Assembly (NCBI RefSeq): GCF_000003815.2
Contig: NC_049995.1
Location: forward strand, 5,906,475 to 5,968,474
Source of the DNA: Branchiostoma floridae
Taxonomy: Eukaryota; Chordata; Leptocardii; Amphioxiformes; Branchiostomatidae
Direction of reading: 5' to 3'
DNA: 62,000 nucleotides
This document shows, piece by piece, positions 11,052 through 21,813 of the stretch; position 1 is the stretch's first letter, and the number at the start of each line of letters is the position of its first letter. The position numbers were made by a program, and so were the translations under genes. Below the pieces are notes generated by a model that saw only the letters and a program-made list of their open reading frames with translations, was not told the DNA's origin and searched no databases.

Positions 11052-11232
11052 TAGCAGGCTCTCTTAGGCCTTTTTTTTAACATACACTTTTGCTGGCCAT
11101 TTCTTTTTGTACTGGGTCGCTGATTGCTGGCCTTATCTGACTGCCGTCCTTAATCAGCGACCCAGCACAAAAAGAAATGGCCAGCAAAAGTGTATTAATT
11201 ATGAGCAAAAAAAGGCCTCAGAGAACCTGCTA
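11052..11232. mobile_element. Near-perfect fold-back MITE
   Basis: The ends TAGCAGGCTCTCTTAGGCC and GGCCTCAGAGAACCTGCTA are inverted. The arms run through CACTTTTGCTGGCCATTTCT and GGGTCGCTGATT to a loop of about 25 bp. The high arm identity suggests a relatively young copy. It has no coding capacity. Confidence 0.8.
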
Positions 11233-12132
11233 GGGAGGCTAGAATGAACCCACCTAAAATATGTGGGTTTTGTGATGTTAAGAGGAGGGTACTAGTAGTT
11301 TTCTTTCTGTCTATAAGCGTAGAAAGATTAGGATGGAATTTAGTGACTTCTAGATCTTTGAACAGCTTCTTTTCTTTGTTGATCGTAGAAGGGACATGTC
11401 GAAATAAAATGTGTTTCGTCTTCTACCATATACAACATATAGTATTTACAAGTCCTTTCGCACACATTTAACTTCTTTGCCCTTATTCTATTTCAAGGAG
11501 GCGGGCACTAATTCTAACAGCGTAGATCGGATTCATCTAGTTCTAGATATTTTTCATAGTATATGCTATCTTATAAGACTTATAAAACCTTAACTTACCC
11601 GAATCTAAACTCAAATTATGACAGAAGGTTTGGGTATACTTGTGAATGGATAAGGGATTTCAGACTGTACATAGCTTTACGTGCTTTGGGTGACAGTTTT
11701 TTTTTAGTTTTTTTTTGCTAGGGATCTGCCTGAAAAAGTTATATTCAGGCCTAAATAGCAATAGGAATGAACCATTTCCAACTTTTCTTGCCCAAATGAG
11801 AATGTTTGTTTCGGGAAAGAACGGCCGTATTTGTGAAGATAGTGACTTTTGTTTTCTTTAAGTTAACATCAAGTTTCCATTTTATACAAAAGTTTCTTAT
11901 CATTATCATCTCAGTGGTATAGGAGGTTGAACATATTACCAAACATATTGAATACCGTTACATTAGATTCTTCATTTCTTTTTTCAAATTTTCGTCTTTG
12001 ACCTGTTGGTAAATATACCAAAGATAGATTCCATCATAACTCCACTCACCTGCAGCTGATTGCAGTGCTGTCGTCTGCATGGCCGGGGAGGTCACTGACG
12101 TCTTCAACTGTCGGACAACCGGATGTTTTGTA
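11233..12132. other. Intergenic, nothing recognised
   Basis: Several open frames of 60-75 codons have no recognisable motif and no compositional or splice support. Confidence 0.5.
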
Positions 12133-12336
12133 CTCTCCAAGCGGAGGTTAGGCTATTTTGTGACGTTTTCTTAGTTGTTTTTATCGGGCTTTGTATTCTG
12201 TCATGTTTTTTGCAAGTCCGCAAGCCAAATAGGTTTTGACCATACAAGATACAATACAAAATAGAAAGCCCGATAAAAACGACTGAAAAACGTTAAAAAA
12301 AATGAACCAGCAGGAGCCTAACCTCTGCCTGGAGAG
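12133..12336. mobile_element. Fold-back MITE, CTCTCCAAGC family, copy B
   Basis: Ends CTCTCCAAGCGGAGGTTAGG and CCTAACCTCTGCCTGGAGAG are flanked by TA on both sides. The arms contain TTTTTATCGGGCTTTGTATT and its inverted partner. It is the same family as 8721-8921. Confidence 0.8.
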
Positions 12337-13929
12337 TAAAATTCTGACCCTCATCCGTTACCAGGGTTACATCCTCTCGCTGTCGGGTCCAGCAGTGGTG
12401 GCCAATCCGCTACTCGTCCGCTCCTCCCTGCTTCCAGCCTACTTCCTCTCTCCTAAAACATGAAGCAGCCCCCGCTGCCGCTTCCCCGGCTATTCTACGC
12501 ACTGCATCCTCCCTAGCTCTTCCTCTTATTAATCTCAGCACTGTCAATAACTTCCAAGCTGACTAGGCTGGGATGCCTCTACAGTCTATACCCCACTTCT
12601 TGCGGGAATAACCAGGCCTGACATCCTTTCTCTTTACAACACTGTACATAGCAGGTCCTGGTACTGTACTAGCTCTCTTTTCTCTCGTGTGCTTCTTCAC
12701 ATCTTTTCCTCCCACGGCACAGTAAGCTCAATCAGTATGATATTCTTTCTCTCCTCTGACCAGAAAATTGACGTTGACATTAGTAAGTGTTTTCCAAAGT
12801 ATGTATTCTTATCTACGTCATATATTTGCTCTTTTTGCAGCTGCTTTGTACGATCTAAAGCACGGTTGATATTGATGCGCGCGCGGATGTTATCCATATA
12901 ATAAAACTAGAGTTCCACGAAATCATACCTTTGCCAAATGAACCAGGTTTGTTATGTAGATAATGTCTTTAGACATAAATATGCTACTCATTACATATAA
13001 TTTAATTGTTATTTGATAAAGTCACACAAACTCATATCAACTAGGTTCGGCAACCTCATACCTCCATGAAATTTTAAGTGCTTCTGTAAATGTTATGCAC
13101 ATGACTTACTAGGGGGCCCAAAATCTAATCATCTAGTCTTGGTGCGGACAATACCAGCCAGTACTGACGTAATATCATAAATATCAAAGATTCAAAGATC
13201 TCAGGAAAGAAACAGTCCCTTGAGACTTGCAAAATGTAACAGGCGTCAGGGCAACCCTACAGAGGTGGAGTAGAGATACAATTTTTTAATGTGGGAATCT
13301 CATACTCTTTATTTATACGCCTCTCGGAGTCTGTTTACTTTAACTTCCTCTCCCTCCCTCACTCCCACTTTGTATGATAGGGGTCAGGTATGTGGTAGGG
13401 GTGAGAACAATGAAGGTCATGTTCGATAATGGACCCCTAGTGGCTTCCCAAGGTACTGCAGCAAAACTTCAATTTTTTATATCTCATTTTATGGACATGC
13501 GGTGGTCGTGATATCTGAGAGGTAGATAGCTCTTTGGGCAGACAGTAAGCGCTATAAGATTGGCCCTAGCGTCATATATCACCGATACATATTACATAAC
13601 TAAGAATGTAAACCTGCGGTAAAGGATTACGCTGTTGATGATATACCTGATTGTTACAAGATGACAAATGTTCACTGTAAGGCACTGTAACACGCACCGC
13701 AAAGTTGACAGACTAATGTATCATTGATGTCAGAAGATTCTACGAATCAAGAGATGATTCCAATGTCCTTTGTGGTAAAAAAAAAACAGTTCAGAAATGT
13801 GCCATGTTTCACCTCTTGACTTCTTTTGATTCTCCTAATCTTTCTCCAATTTATCTGGTCACCTGAAAGTTCATCGAATGTATTGTCAAGGTGTTAAAGC
13901 TTGTTGCTAATAAAAGATATTTCCACTTT
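12337..13929. other. Intergenic, nothing recognised
   Basis: No gene is recognised. The CT-rich part near 12400-12650 has a composition unlike its AT-rich neighbours and may be an old repeat, but I see no termini. Confidence 0.45.
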
Positions 13930-14400
13930 TGAATCTAGTCTACCGGCAAAATTTGCCCCTAAAATTGCAGGAAATTGGGATTCAGGGGGACCAGATTTCA
14001 AAATTTCTAAAGTCCCCCTTGAGACGGCTCCCGCCTTCGGCGCTGAACATGGTGGAAATATGCTGCCGGAGCGTCGTTTACAAGCAAAATGTGCCCCTGA
14101 AATGCAGAAAATGAAAAGTTTCAAAGGGTCCAGATTTTAAAAGTTTATCCGCCCTTCAGACGGCTTGCGCTTTCGGTGCTCACGTAGTGAAAATATGTTT
14201 GGGCGGTATGTCTTTGCCCTCAAATGTTTTTTTTTTCTCTAGAAATTTCATAAGATTTGGCTTGATCTGTGAGCAAAATCTGTCTCTCAAAATGCAGGAA
14301 ATGGCGTTTCAGATGGTGCAAATTTCAAAAACTCCCCGAAACTACCTTGCGACGGCTCGTACCTTCGGCGCTTGAAATGGTGAAAATGCATGTATATTTG
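13930..14400 (+). repeat. Tandem diverged copies of a hAT-MITE interior
   Basis: Three diverged copies (about 13935, 14080 and 14265) share GCAAAATnTGCCCCTnAAAA, then TGCAGGAAATGG, a GGGTCCAGATTTCAAAA-like stretch and GACGGCTCGYRCCTTCGGCG. This matches the interior of the MITE at 7166-7512. A LINE remnant follows, and another fragment of the same repeat resumes at 15640-15720. Confidence 0.6.
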
Positions 14401-15630
14401 TATCGGAAAACTGATCCTAATTGCAGCCGCCATATACTCATATGTCTTAGGAAATACAGTGACAAGCTAAACATAATGCATAATTCGAACATACTAAGAA
14501 ACCAAAACGTGTCGGTAGAGCAACCAACAGCATCATACGAAGTTCCCGACTTAGAATATGTTCTCTACAAAATACTACTCCGTGTTCCCAGAAGCTCCGT
14601 CAACGCCGCGGTATGGGGAGAACTAGGAGCTTTCCCATTATACATTGACACCCAGACTCATCTGATAAGATATAGGCTCAGGCTGCAGAACATGTCTAAT
14701 GACAGACTAGAACTGTGAAAAAATCACGATGTAGCTGTCGAAGGACACCAAGATTGGGCTGCACATGTTCAAGATATGCTAAGGCGACATAGATTCCGAA
14801 ATATTTGGCTCAACCCTACCGTTGACGCAAATATTTTGGAAACACATTCAAAGAACGCATGAAGGACACATTCCTCTTTTAATTGGAAACAAAAAAATAA
14901 AAAAGAACAATAAACTCAAAGCGTATTCTAAAATAAAATCTCAGTTCGTTATAGAAACTACCTCTTATCTATTCAAAACAAATATTTTGTGAACAGCATT
15001 ACCAAACTGAGAATAAGTGCACACTGCCTCGAAATCGATAAAGGTCGTCAACATAATATACCAACAGATCAGAGACTATGTCCTTCATGTCAAGATGACA
15101 CTAGCATTGAAGATGATTATCATTTCATTATGACTTGTCCTACATACAATGAAGAGAGACAGATGTTAATGCGATCAATCACATGTAAGTCCAATGTATG
15201 TCTACCACACACATGTGATGACACCTTCAATATACTTTTATCATGTCATGACTCCATATCTATCCACCTAGGTCAATACAATTATCACGCCATGCAACAA
15301 AGAAACGGTACCATTCATAAATAACGTTTGACAAATATTATGTCGATAATAGCATAGAAGTTCTCAATCTGATGTATGTTATAGTTCCCTTTATTCCCGC
15401 AGATTGCACTCAGTGTAGTTCATAGTATTATAGTAACTGGAATTGTTGTGATATAACGTATATATTAGACTGTACATTTTGTTGTCTATACATTTCCCTA
15501 CATTGTCACTGATACAACTATTGCACAATGAACCATCGTCATAGTTTGTATTTTTGGGGCGTTACCCTAGTATTATATATATTAAGCTAAAATCATCTGT
15601 ATTTTGTGTATCTTTAATAGAAATGCCACT
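14400..15630 (+). pseudogene. Degenerate LINE ORF2 C-terminal third
   Basis: Successive frames encode a conserved order. First comes KILLRVPRSSVNAAVWGELG with FPLYI (14560-14650), then a QDWAAHVQDMLRRHRFRNIW segment ending WLNP (14750-14820) after a stop. Next is ITKLRISAHCLEIDKGR (14995-15045), then LCPSCQDD and IEDDYHFIMTCPTYNEER (15075-15160). This is the post-RT region and C-terminal CCHC/CxxC...HxxxC finger of a LINE. Stops and frameshifts show it is dead. It sits between pieces of a hAT-MITE repeat, consistent with insertion into that repeat. Confidence 0.75.
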
Positions 15631-15639
15631 AACCTTAGC

Positions 15640-15720
15640 TTAGTGTACCAGCAAAACTTGTCAATCAAAATACAGGAAATAGTCTTTCAGAGGGTCTAGA
15701 TTAGACACGTGCTTGCCTCC
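15640..15720 (+). repeat. Remaining piece of hAT-MITE repeat
   Basis: TACCAGCAAAACTTGTCAAT, then CAGGAAATAGTCTTTCAGAG and GGGTCTAGATT, matches the repeat at 13930-14400 and 7330-7400. It appears to be the far side of the repeat interrupted by the LINE. Confidence 0.55.
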
Positions 15721-16032
15721 GGGCCCTCCTAGTAGGGGGTTTGATTATACAACATTTCCGCCCCGACTAAAAATTGGTGCCGCCGCCTCTGCACCTATAG
15801 ACTGTATTGCAGGTTCCTTTTTTAATCTCCTTGGTGTCACTATCTCGTTGTCCCGGGTTTCATTAGCCTCACAGAATCCCACACCTGGATGTTAGGTGGG
15901 TCGATTTAGTCAAGCAAAAGTAATAGGCTAAAAGTTGGCAAAATATGAAGTGCTATTTGTGTGATGAAGACTAGTATCTGATAGAATTATTTCCAGATCG
16001 GTGATATCGACTGTGTTGCCGTCGCCATTATT

Positions 16033-16287
16033 ATGTTACCTTCACAGAAGGGAACATATCTGTTTTTGCTTTGTTTCTTCTTCTCCGCACAAATAAGGTC
16101 AACGACCTGGACCAGACGGCTGTCACCATGGTAACCGGTAAAGTAGCAGGCACCATGTGGTGTCCGGTTACATAATGTAGCAAATGTCAGATCTAGAGGG
16201 GCTTGGGTCACTACATTTAGAAATGTGTTCAAATAACAATGAACAAAACAGTTGCCAGTGTTAGACTACAACATGTGAAGGTAACAT
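16033..16287. mobile_element. Small inverted-repeat element
   Basis: ATGTTACCTTCAC (16033-16045) is exactly inverted at 16275-16287 (GTGAAGGTAACAT). The 255-bp interval has no clear coding function and is probably a MITE. No target duplication is visible. Confidence 0.5.
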
Positions 16288-17168
16288 TCTGTATTTGCTT
16301 GCAAATATTACCTTTCTAGTTTTGATTCCTTTCGCTTAAATCTAAAAGTCGTTTTTCAGCATTCCAGAAATTCCAGAATACATATCTTTCTTAGTATCAG
16401 CAAGATGTAAACTAAGTAAGTACTCAACTCGGCACAAAAAGTTTGGAATATCAACTTCGATTGATCATATTTCCGTTGTTTCTGCATCAATTTCATTGTA
16501 TTACATATCAATAGAAAGCTTGTTTGCTTCTCTAGAGCTCTGCTTTATTTGGTCAATAGTTTGCCAAAGTGTAAGGAAGCAACAGACACTCACATATCAA
16601 GCTCACATACACACAACAACCTGATCTGATGCTCCTTGAGAAGTAATTTGAGAAAAAGTGAGCCAGCAACTATTCGCCTAGATGACGTACTGAAAGCATT
16701 TTTTCCCTTGACATGATAAGAGAAATTATCGGTGAGTAATCTTCTCCAATCCATAGACAACTGGCAGCTAGGTCTAGCCGGCTATTGTAGTGTACCTCCA
16801 GCAGATGTTACCGTTTTGGGGCCTTTTTGTTCAAAGTGTTGGGCTTTCCATCTTGTATTGTTTTCTTCATGTCTGTTTGGCTGGCGGACACGAAGTCAAC
16901 TATACAGAATGTAAAGCCCAACAAGCTCTTACTGGCAATGTATTTAATGACATTAAAGAGATGAAATATATATATCTTTTTTTTTAAATTGAAGGCTTAG
17001 ATATCAAAGAGATTATTTCAGGTTAATACTTTTCTGCTTTATTTGAGCAATAGTTTGCCCAAATTAAGAGAAACAGCAGACAACACACACAAAGCTCGCA
17101 CATGTACAGCAACCTGATGCCGCCAGATAAGTTGATACAAAGTGAGTCAGCAACGATTCTCTTAGATT

Positions 17169-17208
17169 AGTGAAAGCAAGGAGGTTATATAACCTCCTTG
17201 GTGAAAGC
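17169..17208. mobile_element. 24-bp palindromic insertion with 7-8 bp duplication
   Basis: A perfect 24-bp palindrome (17177-17200; half-site CAAGGAGGTTAT) is flanked by GTGAAAGC on the left and GTGAAAGC on the right. The paralogous segment at about 16692-16700 reads CTGAAAGC without the palindrome, so it serves as an empty site. A longer version of the hairpin with its own duplication is at 8277-8318. Confidence 0.7.
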
Positions 17209-17296
17209 AATATTTCCTTGGCGTGATAAGAGACATTATAGGTAAGTAATGTTCTTCCAACCACCGCCAACTGACAGGTCTAGACATGTTAGTGTA

Positions 17297-17490
17297 CTCT
17301 CCAAGCAAAGGTGTTTTCGGCAGTTTTTGACGTGTTCAGTTGGGTCTCTTTGCTGGGCTTTCTATTGTGTATTGTTTTCTTCACGTCTGTTTGGCCGGCG
17401 AACATGAAGGCTCCTGTACAAAATTGAAAGCCCCACAAAAAGGCCTAAAACAAATGAAAAACAGCCGAAGCGCAACCTTTGCTTGGAGAG
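17297..17490. mobile_element. Fold-back MITE, CTCTCCAAGC family, copy C
   Basis: The ends CTCTCCAAGCAAAGG and CCTTTGCTTGGAGAG are inverted, with TGCTGGGCTTTCTATTGTGT in the arm. The arms are more diverged than in copies A and B. A relic of the same element is at 16797-16925 in the upstream duplicate. Confidence 0.7.
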
Positions 17491-17585
17491 ATACAGTATA
17501 ATACACATAGTGTAATACACATCTATGTAGAATGTTTGCCCTGTAGGAGTGTAAGGTAAATATAGCTTAGTTCACGGTGATATGT

Positions 17586-17758
17586 ACTCCCCACGCAGAA
17601 GGACTGGTTTTAACGTTTTTTTTGTTTGTTTTTTATTTTGCTATGTCGCCAAACCAAGTGTTTAAACAGGAAGTTTAAACAAAAAAGAAGGCCCGACAAA
17701 ACCGCCTGAAAAAAACAACGTCAAAACCAGTCGGAAGCTCCTTGCAGAGGTTTGGGAG
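17586..17758. mobile_element. Fold-back MITE, CTCTCCAAGC-related, copy D
   Basis: Inverted arms include GACTGGTTTTAACGTTTTTT and its partner AACGTCAAAACCAGTC, around a short AAACCAAGTGTTTAAAC loop. The ends are CTCCCCACGCAGAAGG-like. It is a distant member of the family. Confidence 0.55.
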
Positions 17759-18008
17759 CAAAATTGCGGCATTGTTATGTGCCGCGTCTTTCGTCCGCCC
17801 TCCCCAACAAGGGCGGGACAAGAAAGAGGCATATGATAAAGTCTCAAATTTTTCCCAACTGCTCGGAGCCGAATCTCTGTTTGGGGCGTAAGGGCAGGCA
17901 ATATGCCTAACTAGTCGATCCATGGTGGGTTTGATAACAAATACACGTCTGTGTTTGGTTGGTGTGAATGAAAGGTGTAAAAGGCCCCTCCCCCTGGAGT
18001 TAATCCTC

Positions 18009-18297
18009 GATGTAGTTTTTCAAAACCGACGTCGGTTTTCAAAGCGATGCAGTTTTTCAAAACCGACGTCGGTTTTCAAAGCGATGTTGTTTTTAGAATC
18101 GACGTCGGTTTTCAAAGCGATGTGGTTTTTCAAAACCGACGTCGGTGTTCAAAGCGATGTGGTTTTTGAGAACCGACGTCAGTTTTCGAAAGCGACGTGT
18201 ATTTTCAAAACCGACGTCGGATTTCGAAAGAGCTTCGACGTCGGGTTTCGACGTCGGGTTTCAAAAAAGCGATGTCGGTTTTCAAACAGCGACGTTG
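18009..18297. repeat. 37-bp minisatellite centred on GACGTC palindrome
   Basis: About eight copies of a 36-38 bp unit (GATGTAGTTTTTCAAAACCG, then ACGTCGGTTTTCAAAGC) run head to tail and become more degenerate to the right. Each unit contains the palindrome AAAACCGACGTCGGTTTT. The array reads openly in one plus frame, which explains the 127-codon ORF there; I see no reason to call it a protein. Confidence 0.8.
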
Positions 18298-18454
18298 CAA
18301 CGTAAAATAACGAGCGAGAGGTGACCGTGACATCGGATACCTAAAACGTCGACCGACGCGCAACCGGGCTATCGGCCTCAAAATACAACGCTCGGAACCG
18401 CAAACTACACAATTACCTTTGACACTGTATATATAGAGTCCTCGTTTTCGATCT

Positions 18455-18510
18455 TTGTTTGTTTGTGTCTGTGTTTGTTTGTTTGTTTGTTTGTTTGTTT
18501 GTTTGTTTGT
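18455..18510. repeat. (TTTG)n microsatellite
   Basis: An interrupted run of GTTT units lies just upstream of the first visible FABP exon. Confidence 0.9.
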
Positions 18511-18565
18511 GCGTACGTTCTTTGCAAGCTTCGAAGAGAACTGATTCATTTTCACATGTGTTCAG

Positions 18566-18883
18566 ATTCCCAACTTTGAGACTGGTGAGGGGACGAAGGA
18601 CATTGTCTTCAAAGTAGGGGAGGAGAATGAAGCACTCGGACCGGTTGGAATCCCAGTAAAGGTGAAAAATAAACACTCACAGACACACATATGCACACAC
18701 ATGTACACATACACACACACGCGCGCGCGCACACTCGTACACACACGCACACAAATGAATCAGAACAGGGATACACACACACGCACACACAAAGACACAC
18801 ACACGTACACACAGACACCCCCCCACACACACACAAGTACACACACACAAGTACACACACACAAATACATCACACCCACGCAC

Positions 18884-18930
<47 letters not shown>

Positions 18931-20074
18931 CACACACACACACATACACATACACACGCATTAGTTTTCGTATTTTTCCAAAATAATCGACTATACATTT
19001 GCCGCATGTTTCAAAATAATAACTTCTTTTTTGCCAAACCCCTTTTTTTATTCCCAAGCTCGCATTAGCTTTTGGGTTTAAAAAGATATCGTCTATATAT
19101 CAACACGGCCTAATATGAAGAAAAGATTGGCCTATTGACTGCTTTCTATACATTTCTAATTTCAGAAATTCGTCACCAAAGAGGGAAACAAGCTGACATT
19201 CCACGAGACGGCACCGAACGGAGAGAAAAACATCACTGTTCGCGAGCTACAGGGAGACAGGTTGCTATTTGTGAGTAAAACCCTTATTCATCACCATGTC
19301 CAACATTAGCTTAATATTAGCTACTTGCGCAATATACTATCGAGGTTGTTGTTGTAAATTTTACTGTGTTTTTCCAGCCATTTATCTATTTGTGTGATTG
19401 AAGTTTCATGAAAAACAGAAAAGAAGAAAAAATCCGATGCTTTTATGTCTAAACGTCGATCGAATTGTGCATGGAAAAATGTTGTTCAATTTGAAAATGT
19501 GGAGGTTATACATTAGGAAATATCATGTTTTATGTATGATTTCGTGTATTGAGGGAGTAAAAACATTGTCTTGTTACGAAACACATCAGAGAGCTTCGAA
19601 AAGTGAGGTTTGATTTTAAAAAATGTGTTCAGATATTCGCGCTGAAACCTTGTCAATTTCATTGTTCACTTGCTTTTATAAGTTAAGACGGAGTGCCATT
19701 CTCTCCTAGCGATTCGCTATTGAACTGAAGATGTCTGTATCCCTTTCGCAGAATACGATATTGACTTTTTTGATGTTTATGTATTAAGGGGAAAATAATT
19801 GTCTCCAAGTTATCCTTTTAATACTTTTTCAAAAGAAAAGACAGACAGTAGTCAGCAGACTTTGTTAAGTCTCGGGGAAAGATGGTATTTACAAAGATAT
19901 CAGTATCAAAGTGCTGCGTATGATGTACTTACGTTACTAATAGTCATTTTGTCGGATCATCTTATACCTACAGTCCAAGACTCACGTTGGCTCCGGCGTC
20001 ACAGCGTCTACTGTTTTCAGGAGGGAGTAACCAATGACGTCATCGCTGTGTCCGCTGCCATGCTGGTGTCCTAA
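18566..20074 (+). CDS. Fatty-acid-binding protein (calycin family), 3' exons
   Basis: Three exons join in phase 0. Exon a, 18566-18661 (acceptor TTCAG, donor GTGAAA), encodes [20 protein letters not shown] and onward, 32 codons. Exon b, 19166-19270 (TTTCAG / GTGAGT), encodes [10 protein letters not shown] ... [14 protein letters not shown], 35 codons. Exon c, 20021-20074 (TTTTCAG), encodes [17 protein letters not shown] and a stop. The FKxGEE and TVRELxGDxL strands match the second half of intracellular lipid-binding proteins (FABP/CRABP), which carry fatty acids or retinoids in the cytosol in a ten-stranded barrel. The 35-codon middle exon is close to the usual FABP exon 3. The N-terminal half must lie on upstream exons that I could not find. 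The last strand lacks the usual vCTRxY ending, so ligand anchoring may differ. The AATAAA at 20326 is a plausible polyadenylation signal. Confidence 0.72.
18673..18960. repeat. (CA)n microsatellite in FABP intron
   Basis: An interrupted CACACA tract lies inside the intron between the first and second visible FABP exons. Long His/Thr and Cys/Val open frames here are artefacts of the repeat. Confidence 0.95.
19549..19778. repeat. Direct repeat, left copy
   Basis: About 230 bp containing TTGTTACGAAACACATCAGA and TAAGTTAAGACGGAGTGCCA, repeated with over 90% visual similarity at 20830-21046. This copy lies in the last FABP intron. Confidence 0.85.
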
Positions 20075-20829
20075 TTTGCATTTTCAGTGAATACTGGCTG
20101 AAGTTTTTGAGAACATGTAAACGATTCAGATGACCATTACTCAATGTCAACAGCTAACAGTAGAGCGTATCAGAAAACAACTTGAAAAAGAAAACTGTTG
20201 TATACGTATACGATTCACTAAAATGCAAATAGGGACACCAACATGGCAGTAACTGTTTGCTGTATCGACGTGGAAAATGAATTAAAATGCTACTGCATTA
20301 TTGACATTAGAATATTCAATGACAAAATAAATGTTAGAGATTAATATTCCTGTAGGAATCTGTAAGCAGTGGATGCAACGGTTTTATGTTCGTAAATTCG
20401 ATACAAAGTTAAGGTGCGTTTTGATAGTTCTGAGCCTTGTTTAGTAATGGCAATTTTGACAGACTGGGAAATTCCGATACTTTACTTTGTTTACTCAATT
20501 AGATATCCTACCATTAGCAACGCAGGTAGATTTCTTGGAGTAAAAACATCAGGTTAACAGGCTTAGAAACTCCTGCTTTACTTGCTGTCTGTAAAAAGCG
20601 CAAACTGTAACCCATAAAGAAATGGGTATATTAGAATTTTTATCCAATTCAATTCGTTTCTTTTGGTAACTGAAATTGTTTTGAAAATGTGACTATTTTT
20701 GTTGTGGAACAGTACTGAATCGGACAACCGGTTTTTGGTTAAAATGTTAATCCTCTGCAAGTTCGACATCTTTGACATACATTCGTCATATTTTTCAATA
20801 GCATTAACGTTTTTTGGGGAGGTTATCAA

Positions 20830-21046
20830 TTAAGGGAGCAAAAACATGGTCTTGTTACGAAACACATCAGAGAGTGAGGTTTCATTAAAAAATATGTACA
20901 GATATTCGCGCTGAATCCTTTGTCAATTTCATTGTTCACTTGGTTTTATAAGTTAAGACGGAGTGCCATTCTCTCCTAGCGATTCGCTATTGAACTGAAG
21001 GTGCCTGTATCCCTTTCGCAGAATAGGATATTGACTTTTTTTATGT
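20830..21046. repeat. Direct repeat, right copy
   Basis: Second copy of the 19549-19778 sequence in the same orientation, downstream of the FABP stop codon. The pair brackets the last exon, so recombination between them would delete it. Confidence 0.85.
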
Positions 21047-21159
21047 CTTATTGGCATTATATTATCGTTTCATAATCGTTTTACTTCTATACGTACTGTC
21101 ATAGACATATTGATGATGACGATCCCATACCCGTTTGTATGTATTTTAGATAAGAATCT

Positions 21160-21600
21160 ATAGTCACAAAGTGAATATATATACCGGAAGATATACTAAT
21201 ATTCCCCATGACCAGAGGTTTTGTCAATTCTACCCAAATGAGATAGAAGACGAACGTCACTTTCTTATGGATTGTTCACGATATAGATATAAACCGACAG
21301 AGCTGTTCACATTTCTTTCCGCTTGCTCTGAAGAAATTGCCACTTAAGCTTTCCGTTCGATAGATAAATTCAACTACATTCTATTAGGTGAAAACCCTTA
21401 CTTTGTACAAGTAGGCAAATATATCCAATAATGTTTATACAATAGAACTAACAGTGTAAATGGCATGCTAGACCCAATATGTTGACTTATCCATACGTAC
21501 ATATTTTAAAACGTTATGTCAGTTTAGTAATTATACTATAAGTAGTTGTTATACACCTTACCAAAGTCGCGGTACTTTTGTCGTGTAAATAAAGATGTCA
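21160..21600 (+). pseudogene. LINE ORF2 C-terminal tail
   Basis: YTNIPHDQRFCQFYPNEIED with ERHFLMDCSRYRYKP is the same C-terminal finger region (IPxxxRxCxxC...IEDExHFxxxCxxY) seen in the LINE remnant at 15.0 kb. The first zinc-ligand pair is altered. A 3' stretch ending GTGTAAATAAAGATGTC follows. Confidence 0.65.
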
Positions 21601-21813
21601 TTATATTTTTTAGTGGCGCCACTAACATAAACTCTTAGCTTGAATACGACGTTACTGTGAATGCAATTCTTATTTTGCGATTTTTTTGGCGATTTTATTT
21701 CAGATCATAGCATCATAACATTCTCCGTATTTTGTTGGTGTTGAAAGCTTTTATTTCATTTCAAATTCTCGGTTCTACTAGTCAAGGCTAGCGAACTAGG
21801 AAGAAATCTCCAT

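Larger units (their letters stand above)
16535..17500. repeat. Tandem segmental duplication, about 500 bp unit
   Basis: Positions 16535-16925 and 17034-17460 are collinear and diverged. Both contain CTGCTTTATTTG, AATAGTTTGCC, CAACCTGAT, GATAAGAGA and then a CTCTCCAAGC-family MITE. The second copy carries a 24-bp palindrome plus a target duplication at 17170-17208 that the first copy lacks at the matching position (about 16692-16700). Confidence 0.65.

Noticed and set aside
18660-19068. Cys/Val-rich and His/Thr-rich ORFs over the CA tract
   Set aside because: Translation of a (CA)n microsatellite lying in an FABP intron.
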